Shown: positions 45,460 to 56,472 of the stretch, piece after piece
How the letters are laid out: each line of letters begins with the position of its first letter
Numbering within the stretch: position 1 is the stretch's first letter
From: an uncultured Thiotrichaceae bacterium
GTDB lineage: Bacteria > Pseudomonadota > Gammaproteobacteria > Thiotrichales > Thiotrichaceae
Assembly: GCA_937925855.1 (NCBI GenBank)
Contig: CALAMO010000044.1
Span: 1 to 64,000, forward strand
Length of the DNA: 64,000 bases
Direction of reading: 5' to 3'
The notes under the pieces: model-generated
Told to the model about the DNA's origin: nothing
Database searches by the model: none
The model's input: the letters and a program-made list of their open reading frames with translations, nothing else
Translations under genes and position numbers: made by a program

Positions 45460-47973
45460 CTACATTTCAACCGGTGGCGGTGCTAACACCTCACGCGCGC
45501 CGTTGGCCTGTACTGCACTCACTACGCCCGCGATTTCCATATCTTCTATCATGCGAGCGGCGCGATTATAACCCACCTTCAAGCGGCGTTGCAGGTACGA
45601 AATCGAGGCGCGGCGTGACTCGGTCACCACCTTCACCGCTTCATCATAGAGCGGATCAGCCTCTTCGCCGCCTTCCAGCGGCTCCAGCCCCGGAATAGCG
45701 TCTAAACCACCGTCTGCTTCTGCTAGGACACCGCTAATATAATCGGGTTCCCTTTGCTGTTTCAGATAAGTCGCGACATCTTCCACTTCCTGATCGGTCA
45801 CCAGCGGGCCATGAATACGCTGCGGCATCGAGGTACCAGGCGGCATATACAGCATGTCACCATAGCCTAGCAACTGCTCGGCCCCACCCTGATCAAGAAT
45901 CGTGCGTGAATCTATTTTTGTTGAGACCTGAAAGGCCACGCGAGTCGGGATATTCGCTTTAATCAGACCGGTAATCACATCGACTGAAGGCCGCTGCGTT
46001 GCCAGCACCAGATGCACTCCGGCGGCCCGCGCCTTCTGGGCGAGGCGCGCAATCAACTCTTCTACTTTCTTGCCCACAATCATCATCATGTCAGCAAACT
46101 CATCGATCACAATCACGATATAAGGCAGGGGCTGTAAGGCTTCGGGCTGCATCGTCAGCGACTTCATCGGATCAAACAGCGGATCAGGAATTTCCTCACC
46201 CCGATCCTGAGCATCGCGTACCTTACCGTTAAAGCCCGCGATATTACGCACCTTCAGCTTTGACATCAGCAGATAGCGCCGCTCCATCTCAGCCACACAC
46301 CAGCGCAGCGCGTTCGCAGCCTCTTTCATGTCGGTAACCACCGGCGTCAACAGATGGGGAATCCCCTCGTAGCTGCTTAATTCCAACATCTTCGGGTCAA
46401 TCAAAATCAAGCGTACTTCTTCCGGTGTGGCTTTATACAGCAGGCTCAGCAGCATGGCATTCACCGCCACTGACTTACCGGATCCGGTCGTACCCGCCAC
46501 TAACAAGTGCGGCATGCGTGCCAAATCCGCAATGACTGGATTACCAGCAATATCCTTACCCATGGCCAGCGTGAGGGGAGACGGGTTGTTTTTGAACACG
46601 CGCGCTTCCAACATCTCACTAATCGTCACAATATCGCGCTTTTCATTCGGAATTTCGATACCGATGGTTGGCCGTCCCGGAATAACCTCAACCACGCGCA
46701 CGCTGGAGACGCACATATTGCGGGCTAAATCGTTAGCCAACCCAGAGATTTTACTCGCCTTAGTCCCATCCGGCAGCTGTAGCTCAAAGCGTGTAATCAC
46801 TGGCCCGGGGGCACGCGCGACTACTTCAGCGCCTTTCACGCCGTAATGCCCCAGCGACTGAATCAGGACTTCTGCCAGCTGATTGAGGGATTCTTTAGTC
46901 TGAGTCACTCGTTCCCGCGCCGGGGGCGGTGGATCTAACAGCGATAAGCGTGGCAGCGTAATCATACTGCCTGCCGCCGCTGGCACAAAAGCATCATCAA
47001 CCACGCTGCTGCTTCTAACGGGGTGTTTTGGGGCCGCCGCACCGGCCACAGGCGCGCCGTCTTCAGCCACTGAATCACGGTATTCTTGCTCAGTACGCAC
47101 TGGCTCCGGTTCATCGGCTAAATAGCGGTTAGGCGGCGTGTCAAACAAGGGATCGGAGTCATCATCATAAATATCCTGATCCAGCGGACTCTTTTTGCGG
47201 CGCAGCAAGTCTGGCGCACTAGGAGCGAGTGCGGCAACTTTGCCTAATAAGCCTCCCATTTTACTGCTAACAGAGCTGCCACCTGACTTGAGCAGGTCTT
47301 TACTCACCGATAGAGCCGCCCCCGCCACCTCCGGTGTTTTGCTGTCGGCCACGCGCTCGCGAACGCCCTGCACTTTATCAAAGATTTTCAGGATAAGATC
47401 GCCGACTTTCTCCGCCACGTCTCCCCAGGAAATATCAGCCACCAAGGTAATCCCACCCAGAAACAATGAGAGCAGCAGTAGCAGCGAACCAAACTGCCCC
47501 AGAAAGGTTTTAATGAGCACCTCGGCCACCAGCTTGCCTAATACACCGCCGCCAATACCCTCAGGAAAAGGCACAAACAGCATATGGGCCAAACCGCTGC
47601 CCGCTAGCAAGGTAAACAGGGCCCCGGTGATGGTGATCACGGTGTTAATGCCGCCAATCGGATTGGCCGGTGAACGCAGGTGTTTAGGATAGCGAAATGC
47701 CGTTAAGCCCAGCACCACCAAAACGACAGGCACAGCGAAAGCCAAATAGCCCAACAGGCCAAACAGAAAATCGGCCAGCCAAGCCCCTTTACAACCCGCC
47801 ATATTGACACAGCCACCGCTGTGATTATTATTGCGATGAAACAGGCCGGGATCATTGCTATCAAACGTCAGGAGAGCCAGCATAATCACTGCGGCGATGC
47901 CCATAAAGATAATAACGGTGGCCTGTTGGAGGCTCGCTCGTTTGCGCTGGTTTAGTCTGATGTCCTTACTCAA
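45460..47973 (-). CDS. ftsK: DNA translocase FtsK
   Basis: 837 aa, TTG start with AAGGGA about 9 bases upstream. Four N-terminal membrane helices (about 20-185) anchor it at the septum. A variable linker follows, then the RecA-like motor with Walker [14 protein letters not shown] and Walker [13 protein letters not shown], and the C-terminal gamma winged helix (about 765-830, [24 protein letters not shown]) that reads KOPS sequences. Shorter than E. coli FtsK because the linker is short. ftsK-lolA-rarA is the usual order. Confidence 0.96.
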   Translation of the reverse strand: MSKDIRLNQRKRASLQQATVIIFMGIAAVIMLALLTFDSNDPGLFHRNNNHSGGCVNMAGCKGAWLADFLFGLLGYLAFAVPVVLVVLGLTAFRYPKHLRSPANPIGGINTVITITGALFTLLAGSGLAHMLFVPFPEGIGGGVLGKLVAEVLIKTFLGQFGSLLLLLSLFLGGITLVADISWGDVAEKVGDLILKIFDKVQGVRERVADSKTPEVAGAALSVSKDLLKSGGSSVSSKMGGLLGKVAALAPSAPDLLRRKKSPLDQDIYDDDSDPLFDTPPNRYLADEPEPVRTEQEYRDSVAEDGAPVAGAAAPKHPVRSSSVVDDAFVPAAAGSMITLPRLSLLDPPPPARERVTQTKESLNQLAEVLIQSLGHYGVKGAEVVARAPGPVITRFELQLPDGTKASKISGLANDLARNMCVSSVRVVEVIPGRPTIGIEIPNEKRDIVTISEMLEARVFKNNPSPLTLAMGKDIAGNPVIADLARMPHLLVAGTTGSGKSVAVNAMLLSLLYKATPEEVRLILIDPKMLELSSYEGIPHLLTPVVTDMKEAANALRWCVAEMERRYLLMSKLKVRNIAGFNGKVRDAQDRGEEIPDPLFDPMKSLTMQPEALQPLPYIVIVIDEFADMMMIVGKKVEELIARLAQKARAAGVHLVLATQRPSVDVITGLIKANIPTRVAFQVSTKIDSRTILDQGGAEQLLGYGDMLYMPPGTSMPQRIHGPLVTDQEVEDVATYLKQQREPDYISGVLAEADGGLDAIPGLEPLEGGEEADPLYDEAVKVVTESRRASISYLQRRLKVGYNRAARMIEDMEIAGVVSAVQANGAREVLAPPPVEM

Positions 47974-49302
<1,329 letters not shown>

Positions 49303-49327
49303 GCGGCGCACTTTATCCTAGCTAATC

Positions 49328-50077
49328 ATGACGCGCTCACTCAGCCTGCACCTGCTTAATCCTAATCGACCGGATGAATCCTTTCCTCCGGTCGAAACCG
49401 CCTGGGATGAACCTAATGGCTTGTTGGCGGTGGGCGGTGATCTCAGCGTTGCACGACTCGTGAAAGCCTACCGCTCCGGCATTTTCCCCTGGTTTGGCCC
49501 CCAGGAACCGATCTACTGGTGGAGTCCAAACCCAAGAGCAGTATTATTCCCGCGCCAGATCCGTATCACCCGTAGCCTACGTAAAAGTATGCGCAATAAG
49601 GGTTATACCCTGGCCTTCGACCGCAACTTCCCCGCCGTGGTGCGCGCCTGTGCCGCCCCGCGTAACTACACCTCCGGCACCTGGATTACCGAAGACATGT
49701 TCCGTGCCTACCACCGCCTGCATACAGCGGGACATGCGCATTCGGTTGAGGTTTATAACGCTGATAATACGCTGGTGGGCGGTCTGTATGGCGTGGTCGC
49801 CGGGGGAGTATTCTGTGGCGAATCGATGTTCAGCAGCGAACCTGATACGTCTAAAATAGCCTTTGTCGCGCTAGCCTGGCACCTCGCCCGCTGGGGCTTT
49901 GCTCTGATCGACTGCCAGATTAGCAATCCGCACCTCAGCAGTCTAGGTGCCGAAGAAATCAGCCGCCAACAATTTCTGGCAGCACTCCGCGCCTTTCCAG
50001 AAACACCGCCAGCCGCCAACTGGGTGTTTAATCAGACCGTGGATTTGTCGCGCTGGCAGCCCACGCCCAACCGTTAA
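49328..50077 (+). CDS. aat: Leucyl/phenylalanyl-tRNA-protein transferase
   Basis: 249 aa. Adds Leu or Phe to N-terminal Arg/Lys of proteins for ClpAPS degradation. Characteristic AYRSGIFPWFGPQEPIYWWSPNPR, SGTWITEDMFRAYHRLH, GGLYGVVAGGVFCGESMFS and DCQISNPHLSSLGAEEISR. It shares the plus strand with trxB, a frequent neighbour. Confidence 0.96.
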   Translation: MTRSLSLHLLNPNRPDESFPPVETAWDEPNGLLAVGGDLSVARLVKAYRSGIFPWFGPQEPIYWWSPNPRAVLFPRQIRITRSLRKSMRNKGYTLAFDRNFPAVVRACAAPRNYTSGTWITEDMFRAYHRLHTAGHAHSVEVYNADNTLVGGLYGVVAGGVFCGESMFSSEPDTSKIAFVALAWHLARWGFALIDCQISNPHLSSLGAEEISRQQFLAALRAFPETPPAANWVFNQTVDLSRWQPTPNR

Positions 50078-50167
50078 ACTAAGTAACGCTGGTCGCCCAC
50101 CGGCAATATTTTTAGCGCCGGTCGGCTATACAGGTCGGCCTTACAGCCAAAAGGATGAGCTACCGCC

Positions 50168-50740
50168 GTGATTACCCTGCACTACCAAACCCCTGCGGCC
50201 TGGACAGAAACAGTGCTGCATGATTTTGATCGTTTTCTGCTTGATCACGCTGCCGCCGAGAAAAAGGCTTCGGGGATGGCGATGTCAATGGTCTCCCACT
50301 ACCCGGACAAAGCCGCTATCGTTGAGGCAATGACAGATCTAGCGGTGGAAGAGCTGGTGCATTTTAAGCAGGTCGTTAAACTAATTCTTGCACGCGGTCT
50401 CACCCTAGGCAGCGATGAGAAAGACCCCTACATCAATGCTTTACGCAAGCTATTTCGCCAGGGCACCACGTTTTTTCTGCTGGATCGCCTACTTATTGCC
50501 GGTATTATTGAGGCGCGCGGCCATGAGCGTTTTAGTCTAGTGGCGGAGGCCCTGCCTGCGGGTGCAGATAAGCGTTTTTACCGCGCGATTACTCGCTCTG
50601 AGGCGAAACACAGCGAACTGTTTATTGACTTGGCGCAGCATTATTTTGACGCTGATATCATTGCCGAGCGCCTGAGTGAACTACTGATACTGGAAAGTGA
50701 CATCTGCGCCCAGCTACCGCTGCGGGCCACGCTGCATTAA
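50168..50740 (+). CDS. miaE: tRNA-(ms2io6A37) hydroxylase
   Basis: 190 aa, GTG start with AGGATGAG upstream. A diiron helical protein that hydroxylates the isopentenyl group of modified A37 in tRNA. Iron-ligand patterns include DHAAAEKKASGMAMS, TDLAVEELVHFKQV, ARGHERF and ITRSEAKHSELF. MiaE is largely confined to certain proteobacteria and uses oxygen, so aerobic life is suggested. Confidence 0.92.
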   Translation: MITLHYQTPAAWTETVLHDFDRFLLDHAAAEKKASGMAMSMVSHYPDKAAIVEAMTDLAVEELVHFKQVVKLILARGLTLGSDEKDPYINALRKLFRQGTTFFLLDRLLIAGIIEARGHERFSLVAEALPAGADKRFYRAITRSEAKHSELFIDLAQHYFDADIIAERLSELLILESDICAQLPLRATLH

Positions 50741-50778
50741 GCGCTAACTCCAGCCGTAACTCATATGCGAAACTTCAC

Positions 50779-50808
50779 CTCACAAGCATGGAAATCTATG
50801 ATTTTCTT
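50779..50808 (+). repeat. Dispersed palindromic repeat, copy 5
   Basis: CCTCACAAGCATG then AAATC-TAT-GATTT. The first 13 bases differ from copy 1 at only two positions. It lies between miaE and the glycosyltransferase. Confidence 0.6.
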
Positions 50809-50833
50809 AGTAAGCAGCCTCGCATGAATCCAG

Positions 50834-52120
50834 ATGAATGATAAAGCTATTCGGCAGTATTTACAGCACTATGCCGCAGCAGAAACCGCTGCCTTAACCC
50901 GCTGGCCCACTGCCTGCCGCTATCACTATAGCGTGCTCATTCCAGCCTACCAGGAAGCGACCGGTTTACTGCACACCATCCTACAAGCGCCATGGTTTCG
51001 CCCAGATGTACTGCTGATACTGGTCATTAACCAGCCAGAGCACGCCGCAGAGACCAGCGCTCAACACGCATTGCACCGGGCGGTACAGCAATCCGGCACA
51101 ATATGCTGGCAGGCCAATAACCTGATGCTGATTGCCCCACAGCGTCCAGCCAAGAACGCATGCGGCCACATCCTGCTGGTGGATCGTTTTACGCATCCTC
51201 TACCAGACAAACAGGGGGTGGGACTAGCACGAAAAATTGGCGCAGATCTCGCACTGGCATTGATTGAACAAACCTTCATCCAGGTGCCTTGGATTTGCTC
51301 CACCGATGCAGACGCGCATTTACCTGCGGATTACTTTACCGTGTTGGCTACGCTGCCCAACGATGCGGTCGCGGCTTGTTATGACTTTACTCATGTCGCA
51401 CCCTCAGAGCATGCAGCTGATCAAGCCATCGCTCAGGCAACCCGGACCTACGAACAGGCACTGCGCTATTATAACGCAGGTCTGCACTATGCCGGTTCGC
51501 CCTACGCCCATTTCAGTCTTGGCAGCCTAATAGCCTGCACAGCCAAAGCCTACGCCCAGGTACGCGGCTTTCCCAAGCGTGCTGCCGGAGAAGATTTCTA
51601 TCTGTTGAATAAACTGGCGAAACTAGGCAAAATCGCGCGGGCAGAAACCTGTATTCACTTGCAGGCCCGTCTTTCCACACGAGTGCCCTTTGGCACCGGG
51701 GTTTCCGCTGCATATATTATGCAATTAAACCGTGCGGGCACCGCCTTTGACTATTACCACCCACAGGTGTTTGAGGCTTTACGGAGTGTACTGCTGCACT
51801 GCCAGCAGCTGTGGGCGCAGCGCGCCGTTATCGACCAATGGTTTAATGCACTCCCTCCCGCCAGCGCACAGGCTCTGCGCGAACTGGGACTAGCAGAGGC
51901 CGTGTACAAATGGCGGCGACAGAGTCGGAACACACCTGAGCCTGCACCCCGCAGCCTGCAGACCCAAAAGGCTAAACAGCAGTTTGAGCGTCAGTTCGTC
52001 AGTTGGTTTGATGGCTTAAAGACACTACGCTTTATCCATCTATTGCGTGCTAACGCTTATCCTAACTTGCCCCTGAGTCAGGCTATCCAACAAGCGCCCT
52101 TCAACGTAGCCTTAACGTAG
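50834..52120 (+). CDS. Family 2-like glycosyltransferase
   Basis: 428 aa, no signal or membrane span. The N-terminal YHYSVLIPAYQEATGLLHTIL is a GT-A nucleotide-sugar fold; a DxD motif is in STDADAHLP (Asp158, Asp160) and the catalytic-region ED in AGEDFYLLNKL (253-254). A long C-terminal helical part follows. The start lacks a strong ribosome site. It converges with galE, whose product could supply UDP-galactose. Acceptor unknown. Confidence 0.75.
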   Translation: MNDKAIRQYLQHYAAAETAALTRWPTACRYHYSVLIPAYQEATGLLHTILQAPWFRPDVLLILVINQPEHAAETSAQHALHRAVQQSGTICWQANNLMLIAPQRPAKNACGHILLVDRFTHPLPDKQGVGLARKIGADLALALIEQTFIQVPWICSTDADAHLPADYFTVLATLPNDAVAACYDFTHVAPSEHAADQAIAQATRTYEQALRYYNAGLHYAGSPYAHFSLGSLIACTAKAYAQVRGFPKRAAGEDFYLLNKLAKLGKIARAETCIHLQARLSTRVPFGTGVSAAYIMQLNRAGTAFDYYHPQVFEALRSVLLHCQQLWAQRAVIDQWFNALPPASAQALRELGLAEAVYKWRRQSRNTPEPAPRSLQTQKAKQQFERQFVSWFDGLKTLRFIHLLRANAYPNLPLSQAIQQAPFNVALT

Positions 52121-52125
52121 TTAAC

Positions 52126-53154
52126 TTAGCTATAGCCTTTAGGATTTTGGCTTTGCCAGCGCCAGGTATCCGCGCACATATCCGCCAGTGACTTCTCTGC
52201 CGACCAGCCCAGTGCATCAGCCGCATAGCCGGGGTCTGCATAACAGCGCGCCACGTCACCCTCACGCCGTGCAACGATCTCATAGGGTATTTCACGCCCG
52301 CTGGCGGCAGCAAAGGCCGCCACCATCTCTAATACCGAATAGCCACGCCCCGTACCTAGATTAGTGATCAGTAAATTCGCCACATCACCGCGCTGGAAGG
52401 CAGCCAGCGCTTTAACATGCCCCTTAGCCAAGTCAACCACATGAATATAATCACGCACCCCAGTTCCGTCCGGCGTAGGATAATCATCGCCAAACACCGC
52501 AAGCTGGGGATAAGCCCCAACCGCCACTTGGGCAACGTACGGCATTAGATTATTGGGCTTACCCCGTGGGTCTTCGCCGATACGTCCGCTGGCGTGTGCG
52601 CCTACCGGATTAAAGTAGCGCAGCAGTGCAATCTGCCAACTTGCATCCGCCCGGTATACATCCATCATCATGTCTTCCAGCATCAGCTTAGAAGCCCCAT
52701 AAGGATTGGTCGCGGAACGCGGGAAATCTTCGGTAATCGGCGTCGTTGCCGGATCACCGTACACCGTTGCGGAAGAGCTGAATACGATGCGTTTAACCGC
52801 ATGCTGCTGCATCACCTGCAACAGCGTGACCGTGCCACAGACATTATTCTCATAATAACTTAACGGCTGCTCCACAGACTCACCCACCGCTTTGAGACCC
52901 GCAAAGTGGATGACACTCCCGACAGTATGTTCAGAAAATACCCGACTTAGCAAGGCTGAATCTCGAATATCCCCAACATACAGCGGAAGCGGAGCACTAC
53001 CGGTTAATTCAGCGACCCGCTGGAGTGACTCCGCAGAACTATTACATAGATTATCCAGTACCACGACCTTGTAACCGGCGTTAATCAGCTCAAGACAGGT
53101 ATGTGAACCGATATACCCAGCACCTCCAGTCACCAGAACTGTGTTGTTGTGCAT
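52126..53154 (-). CDS. galE: UDP-glucose 4-epimerase
   Basis: 342 aa from [20 protein letters not shown] at 53154; GAGGAA lies 6 bases upstream, inside a longer frame that is less likely. NAD motif GGAGYIG (10-16), Ser-Ser-x and YGASK catalytic region, [17 protein letters not shown] and [10 protein letters not shown]. Interconverts UDP-glucose and UDP-galactose for surface polysaccharides. Confidence 0.95.
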   Translation of the reverse strand: MHNNTVLVTGGAGYIGSHTCLELINAGYKVVVLDNLCNSSAESLQRVAELTGSAPLPLYVGDIRDSALLSRVFSEHTVGSVIHFAGLKAVGESVEQPLSYYENNVCGTVTLLQVMQQHAVKRIVFSSSATVYGDPATTPITEDFPRSATNPYGASKLMLEDMMMDVYRADASWQIALLRYFNPVGAHASGRIGEDPRGKPNNLMPYVAQVAVGAYPQLAVFGDDYPTPDGTGVRDYIHVVDLAKGHVKALAAFQRGDVANLLITNLGTGRGYSVLEMVAAFAAASGREIPYEIVARREGDVARCYADPGYAADALGWSAEKSLADMCADTWRWQSQNPKGYS

Positions 53155-53238
53155 ACGCATTTCCTCAATCATTTGTTTAGCTCGGATACAGACTATATGT
53201 CATATGCCGGTACCCGTGCTAGATTGATTTAGCGTTGC

Positions 53239-53718
53239 TCAGGACTTTCCTGCTTTATCTTCCGGCTTAACCTTGTCTTGCTTGTCACTTGATTTCTTAG
53301 CTGATTTCTTAGCTGGCTTTTTGGCTGGCTTTTTGGCCGACTTTTTGGCTGATTTTGCTTTACTGTCTGACTGCACCACCTTGCTTTTCTTGGCCGTCTC
53401 TTGCTTAACCGACTTCTTCTTGACCAGCTGTTTTTCAACCAAATCAGTAATGCCTTTATCTAGCGCAATATCTGCTTTAATCTTTTTGAAGATACCTTCA
53501 CCAATGCCCTTCACTTCCATGATCTCGTCCAGCGTTTTAAACGCACCGAACGCCTTACGGTACTCGACTATAGCCTGTGCCTTTTTCTCACCGATACCCG
53601 GTAAATTTTCTTGCAGTGCCGCCGCAGTAGCTTTATTGATATTAACCACATCAGCCAGCAGCGCAGGCGTCATTAGCAAAGAAAACGACAAAAGCAGGGC
53701 CTTGAGCAAATTTTTCAT
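53239..53718 (-). CDS. Exported ComEA-like helix-hairpin-helix protein with lysine-rich tail
   Basis: 159 aa. Signal peptide to about residue 22 (LLADVVNINKAT). A ComEA-type double HhH DNA-binding domain covers about 23-90: NLPGIGEKKAQAIVEYRKAFGAFKTLDEIMEVKGIGEG. The rest is a highly basic tail with KKSAKKPAKKPAKKSAKK-like repeats similar to histone H1. ComEA normally ends after the HhH domain, so the tail is an addition. It may bind incoming DNA in the periplasm during uptake through the type IV pilus, whose parts are encoded at 15982-22059. Confidence 0.82.
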   Translation of the reverse strand: MKNLLKALLLSFSLLMTPALLADVVNINKATAAALQENLPGIGEKKAQAIVEYRKAFGAFKTLDEIMEVKGIGEGIFKKIKADIALDKGITDLVEKQLVKKKSVKQETAKKSKVVQSDSKAKSAKKSAKKPAKKPAKKSAKKSSDKQDKVKPEDKAGKS

Positions 53719-53858
53719 AGCAGAATTCCTTTATTTTTATATATTTTTTTAAAAACTGACAGTTGATTATGGCGGTATTGGCCCGATAAATGCGAGGTAG
53801 CACAGGCCTAATCAAGCTGTGGGGTTACTCTGAATTCGATCAGAAGGCATAATTTACA

Positions 53859-53874
53859 AAAGAAACGTTTCTTT
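53859..53874. promoter_or_regulatory. Perfect 16-bp palindrome between comEA-like gene and ogt
   Basis: AAAGAAACGTTTCTTT, perfectly symmetrical around a central C-G step. The core AAACGTTT is that of PurR/LacI-family operators. It lies 141 bp upstream of comEA-like and 119 bp upstream of ogt. Confidence 0.5.
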
Positions 53875-53950
53875 AGCCAGCGGGTACTGATAACCGGCTG
53901 ATACTAACTAGCAATCACTGCTTCTCGCCCACACCGCCATTAAATACCGT

Positions 53951-53956
53951 TATAAT
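53951..53956 (+). promoter_or_regulatory. Probable -10 box of ogt
   Basis: Consensus TATAAT 36 bases before the ogt ATG. No good -35 was found at standard spacing. Confidence 0.35.
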
Positions 53957-53992
53957 GGCCTGATCTACTCATCACCTTGCTGGAACAGCGCC

Positions 53993-54496
53993 ATGTACGT
54001 TGATTATCTAAACAGTCCAATCGGCTTAGTGGAAATTGAAGCCTCCGTCCAGGGCATCACCCGCGTTGATTTTGTGGATACCATCACCCATGAAACCAAT
54101 CTCAACGAACACACCCGAGCCGCCAAACAGCAACTCGACAACTACTTTGCGGGCGACCTGGAGACATTTGAACTATCTCTCACACCCAAAGGCACTGACT
54201 TCCAGCAGCGTGTCTGGCAACAGTTACTGAAAATTCCTTATGGACAAAGCTTGTCTTATCAGGATATAGCAAACGCGCTGGATAATCCGAAGGCGGTGCG
54301 GGCGGTGGGTGCGGCGAATGGGCGCAATCCGATTGGGATTATTGTGCCGTGCCATCGGGTTATTGGAAGTAACCGGACGTTAACGGGTTATGCGGGCGGG
54401 CTGGAACGGAAGGCGTGGTTACTGGAACATGAGGGACAGAGTTTCAGGGCTGAGACGAATGAGATGAATGCGTCGCAGTTAACGTTCAACTTATAA
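53993..54496 (+). CDS. ogt: Methylated-DNA-protein cysteine methyltransferase
   Basis: 167 aa. Suicide repair protein that takes O6-alkyl groups from guanine. Active Cys120 in IIVPCHRVIG, helix-turn-helix around YGQSLSYQDIANALDNPKAVRAVGAANGRNP, C-terminal LTGYAGGLERKAWLLEHE. No Ada regulatory domain, so the Ogt type. Confidence 0.95.
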   Translation: MYVDYLNSPIGLVEIEASVQGITRVDFVDTITHETNLNEHTRAAKQQLDNYFAGDLETFELSLTPKGTDFQQRVWQQLLKIPYGQSLSYQDIANALDNPKAVRAVGAANGRNPIGIIVPCHRVIGSNRTLTGYAGGLERKAWLLEHEGQSFRAETNEMNASQLTFNL

Positions 54497-54542
54497 CGTT
54501 ACAATAATTGCAAACCATCACTTTATACTTTATGGTTTTAGC

Positions 54543-55526
54543 ATGTATAAAGCATTAAGTGATAAAAAAGCAGAGCTGGATCAGTTCCGGCCTTTACCAC
54601 CGGAACTGGTCACAAACCTTGATGACTGGTTCAGGATTGAACTGACTTATACCTCTAATGCGATTGAGGGCAATACGCTTACGCGCCAGGAAACTGCGCT
54701 GGTGGTTGAGAAAGGCCTGACCGTTAGCGGTAAAAGTCTGAGCGAACACCTGGAAGCCCATAATCATGCGAAGGCGTTAGATTATGTGCATCAGCTTGTA
54801 CACAAGGCCAGTTCAGGCATTACCGAAAGCGATATTTTAGAAATACACCACCTTATTCTGCGCAGTATTGATGATGCCAATGCGGGGCGTTATCGCTCGG
54901 TTCCGGTGAGGATTTCCGGTTCGTTGATGGCACTGCCTAATCACATGAAAGTCGCACGGCTTATGGGTGAGTTTATACAGGCCATCAGGGCAAAAGCCGA
55001 TAGTTTACACCCCGTGGAATTAGCTATATTTGCGCATTATGAGTTAGTGACTATTCACCCTTTTGCCGATGGTAATGGCAGAACGGCACGGTTATTAATG
55101 AACCTGATTTTGATGCAGAACGGTTATCCGCCTGCGATTATTAGTAAGCGACAGCGGGCGCGTTATATTAAATCGCTGGAGCAGGCGCAGCTTGGTGGGA
55201 GTCGGGCGGAATTTGATAAGTTGATTGCGAGGACGGTTGACCGGTCGCTGGATATTTATCTGACGGCGGCCAGAGGGGAAGATGCGCCGCAGCCGGTGCA
55301 TGCGAGTCAGCTGTTGAAGATTGGGGAGCTGGCGAAGTTGACCTCGCAGTCAGTGCCTACTATTCGTTATTGGACGGAGCGAGGGTTGCTGGTTGTGGCT
55401 GAGCGGACGGATAAGGGGTATGCGCTTTATGGGCGGGATCAGGTCGAGCGGGTTAGGGAGATTCTGGATTTGAAGGCTGAGCGGTATAGTTTGGAGGAGA
55501 TTTTGGGGCGATTGGGGTTAGAGTGA
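54543..55526 (+). CDS. Fic-domain protein fused to a MerR-type DNA-binding domain
   Basis: 327 aa. N-terminal inhibitory-helix motif TSNAIEGN (37-44) marks a class II Fic enzyme. The catalytic loop HPFADGNGRTAR (172-183) is intact, so AMP transfer to a target is expected. The C-terminal 70 residues (about 257-327) form a MerR-like winged helix, ELAKLTSQSVPTIRYWTERGLL, in place of the more usual C-terminal helix-turn-helix. It may regulate its own transcription. 46 bp after ogt, 127 bp before a toxin-antitoxin pair. Confidence 0.88.
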   Translation: MYKALSDKKAELDQFRPLPPELVTNLDDWFRIELTYTSNAIEGNTLTRQETALVVEKGLTVSGKSLSEHLEAHNHAKALDYVHQLVHKASSGITESDILEIHHLILRSIDDANAGRYRSVPVRISGSLMALPNHMKVARLMGEFIQAIRAKADSLHPVELAIFAHYELVTIHPFADGNGRTARLLMNLILMQNGYPPAIISKRQRARYIKSLEQAQLGGSRAEFDKLIARTVDRSLDIYLTAARGEDAPQPVHASQLLKIGELAKLTSQSVPTIRYWTERGLLVVAERTDKGYALYGRDQVERVREILDLKAERYSLEEILGRLGLE

Positions 55527-55590
55527 TTTTAGCTTGTGATGGGTTTTACTGTGTATTCCTTCATACGTTAGGGTACTTTTGTATCCAAAA

Positions 55591-55626
55591 TTGACGAAAC
55601 CTAAATTGTAGGTACAATACCTACAA
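55591..55626 (+). promoter_or_regulatory. Promoter with overlapping operator for the toxin-antitoxin pair
   Basis: -35 TTGACG (55591-55596), 16-bp spacer, -10 TACAAT (55613-55618). The -10 lies inside a perfect 9-bp inverted repeat TTGTAGGTA/TACCTACAA (55606-55626). A repressor bound there would block the promoter, as in Phd/YefM autoregulation. Confidence 0.8.
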
Positions 55627-55653
55627 GAACTTTTCATATGGACTATAGCGACT

Positions 55654-55944
55654 ATGCAAATCATCGGCTCACGACAAGCGAGTAATCGCTTTGGTAGCTT
55701 GCTCAACACAGTACAGACAGGTGAAGCTATCACCATCACAAGGAATGATAGAGAAACAGCCGTTATCCTATCAGCTAAAGATTTCAAACTATTAGGGGGT
55801 GAAAAAGTACTGTTGGAAAGACAATCAAAGTATTTAGAACAAAAGCGCAGAAGACTAGGCAAACTCATGGACAAAATCGCGGATGATGCAGAGAAAAACG
55901 GCATGACGGAAGAAATACTTAACGATATTTTGCGAAATGAATAA
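55654..55944 (+). CDS. Phd/YefM-family antitoxin
   Basis: 96 aa. N-terminal DNA-binding fold typical of the family: MQIIGSRQASNRFGSLLNTVQTGEAITITRNDRETAVILS. The C-terminal half is a charged helix that should wrap the toxin. Overlaps the toxin start by 8 bp and is preceded by its own autoregulatory promoter. Confidence 0.88.
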   Translation: MQIIGSRQASNRFGSLLNTVQTGEAITITRNDRETAVILSAKDFKLLGGEKVLLERQSKYLEQKRRRLGKLMDKIADDAEKNGMTEEILNDILRNE

Positions 55945-56353
55945 TGTCTTTATTTGTGACACCAACGTATTAGTAAGCAGCCTATTTAATCGACAATCCC
56001 CTCCAAGAAAAGCCGTTGATTTCATCAGAAACAATGGTTTTTTTGCCTTTTCTGAAGAAACCTTTACAGAATTATTAACCGTGCTGAAAAGAGACAAGTT
56101 CGATAAATTTTCCCTGAGAGAAGAACGGCTAGAATTTGCAGAAAGTATCAAACTGCTCTCTCATCCTTTCCAGATAAAGCATCAGATAAATATTTGCCGT
56201 GATCCCAAAGACAACAAATTCTTAGATGTTGCCATTGCCAGCTATGCGGAATACCTCATAACAGGTGATGAGGATTTATTAGTTCTGGAAAGCATAGGCA
56301 ATACTTCCATCATCACACCACGGGAATTTATTAGCGTTCAAAACATTAGCTAA
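55937..56353 (+). CDS. PIN-domain toxin
   Basis: 138 aa, putative ribonuclease of the PIN toxin family. Acidic residues expected for metal binding: Asp8 (ICDTNVLVSSLF), Glu45, Asp92/Asp97 region (DPKDNKFLDVAIA) and Asp111/Asp113 (TGDEDLL). Translation is coupled to the antitoxin by an 8-bp overlap. The AT-richer base composition than in neighbours suggests the pair was acquired. Confidence 0.87.
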   Translation: MNNVFICDTNVLVSSLFNRQSPPRKAVDFIRNNGFFAFSEETFTELLTVLKRDKFDKFSLREERLEFAESIKLLSHPFQIKHQINICRDPKDNKFLDVAIASYAEYLITGDEDLLVLESIGNTSIITPREFISVQNIS

Positions 56354-56472
56354 ATACAGACAAGTAACCATAAATGACCGTAAACCAGAAAAAATAATCC
56401 CACAAAAAGCAATATGCCCCTTAGAAAAGGGGCACGAAGTAAATATGACCAAACAACCTAAGACCCAACCGC

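Noticed and set aside
53273-53752. 159-codon frame opposite the ComEA-like gene
   Set aside because: It is the mirror of the lysine-rich repeats, giving artificial Leu/Phe/Ala repeats.
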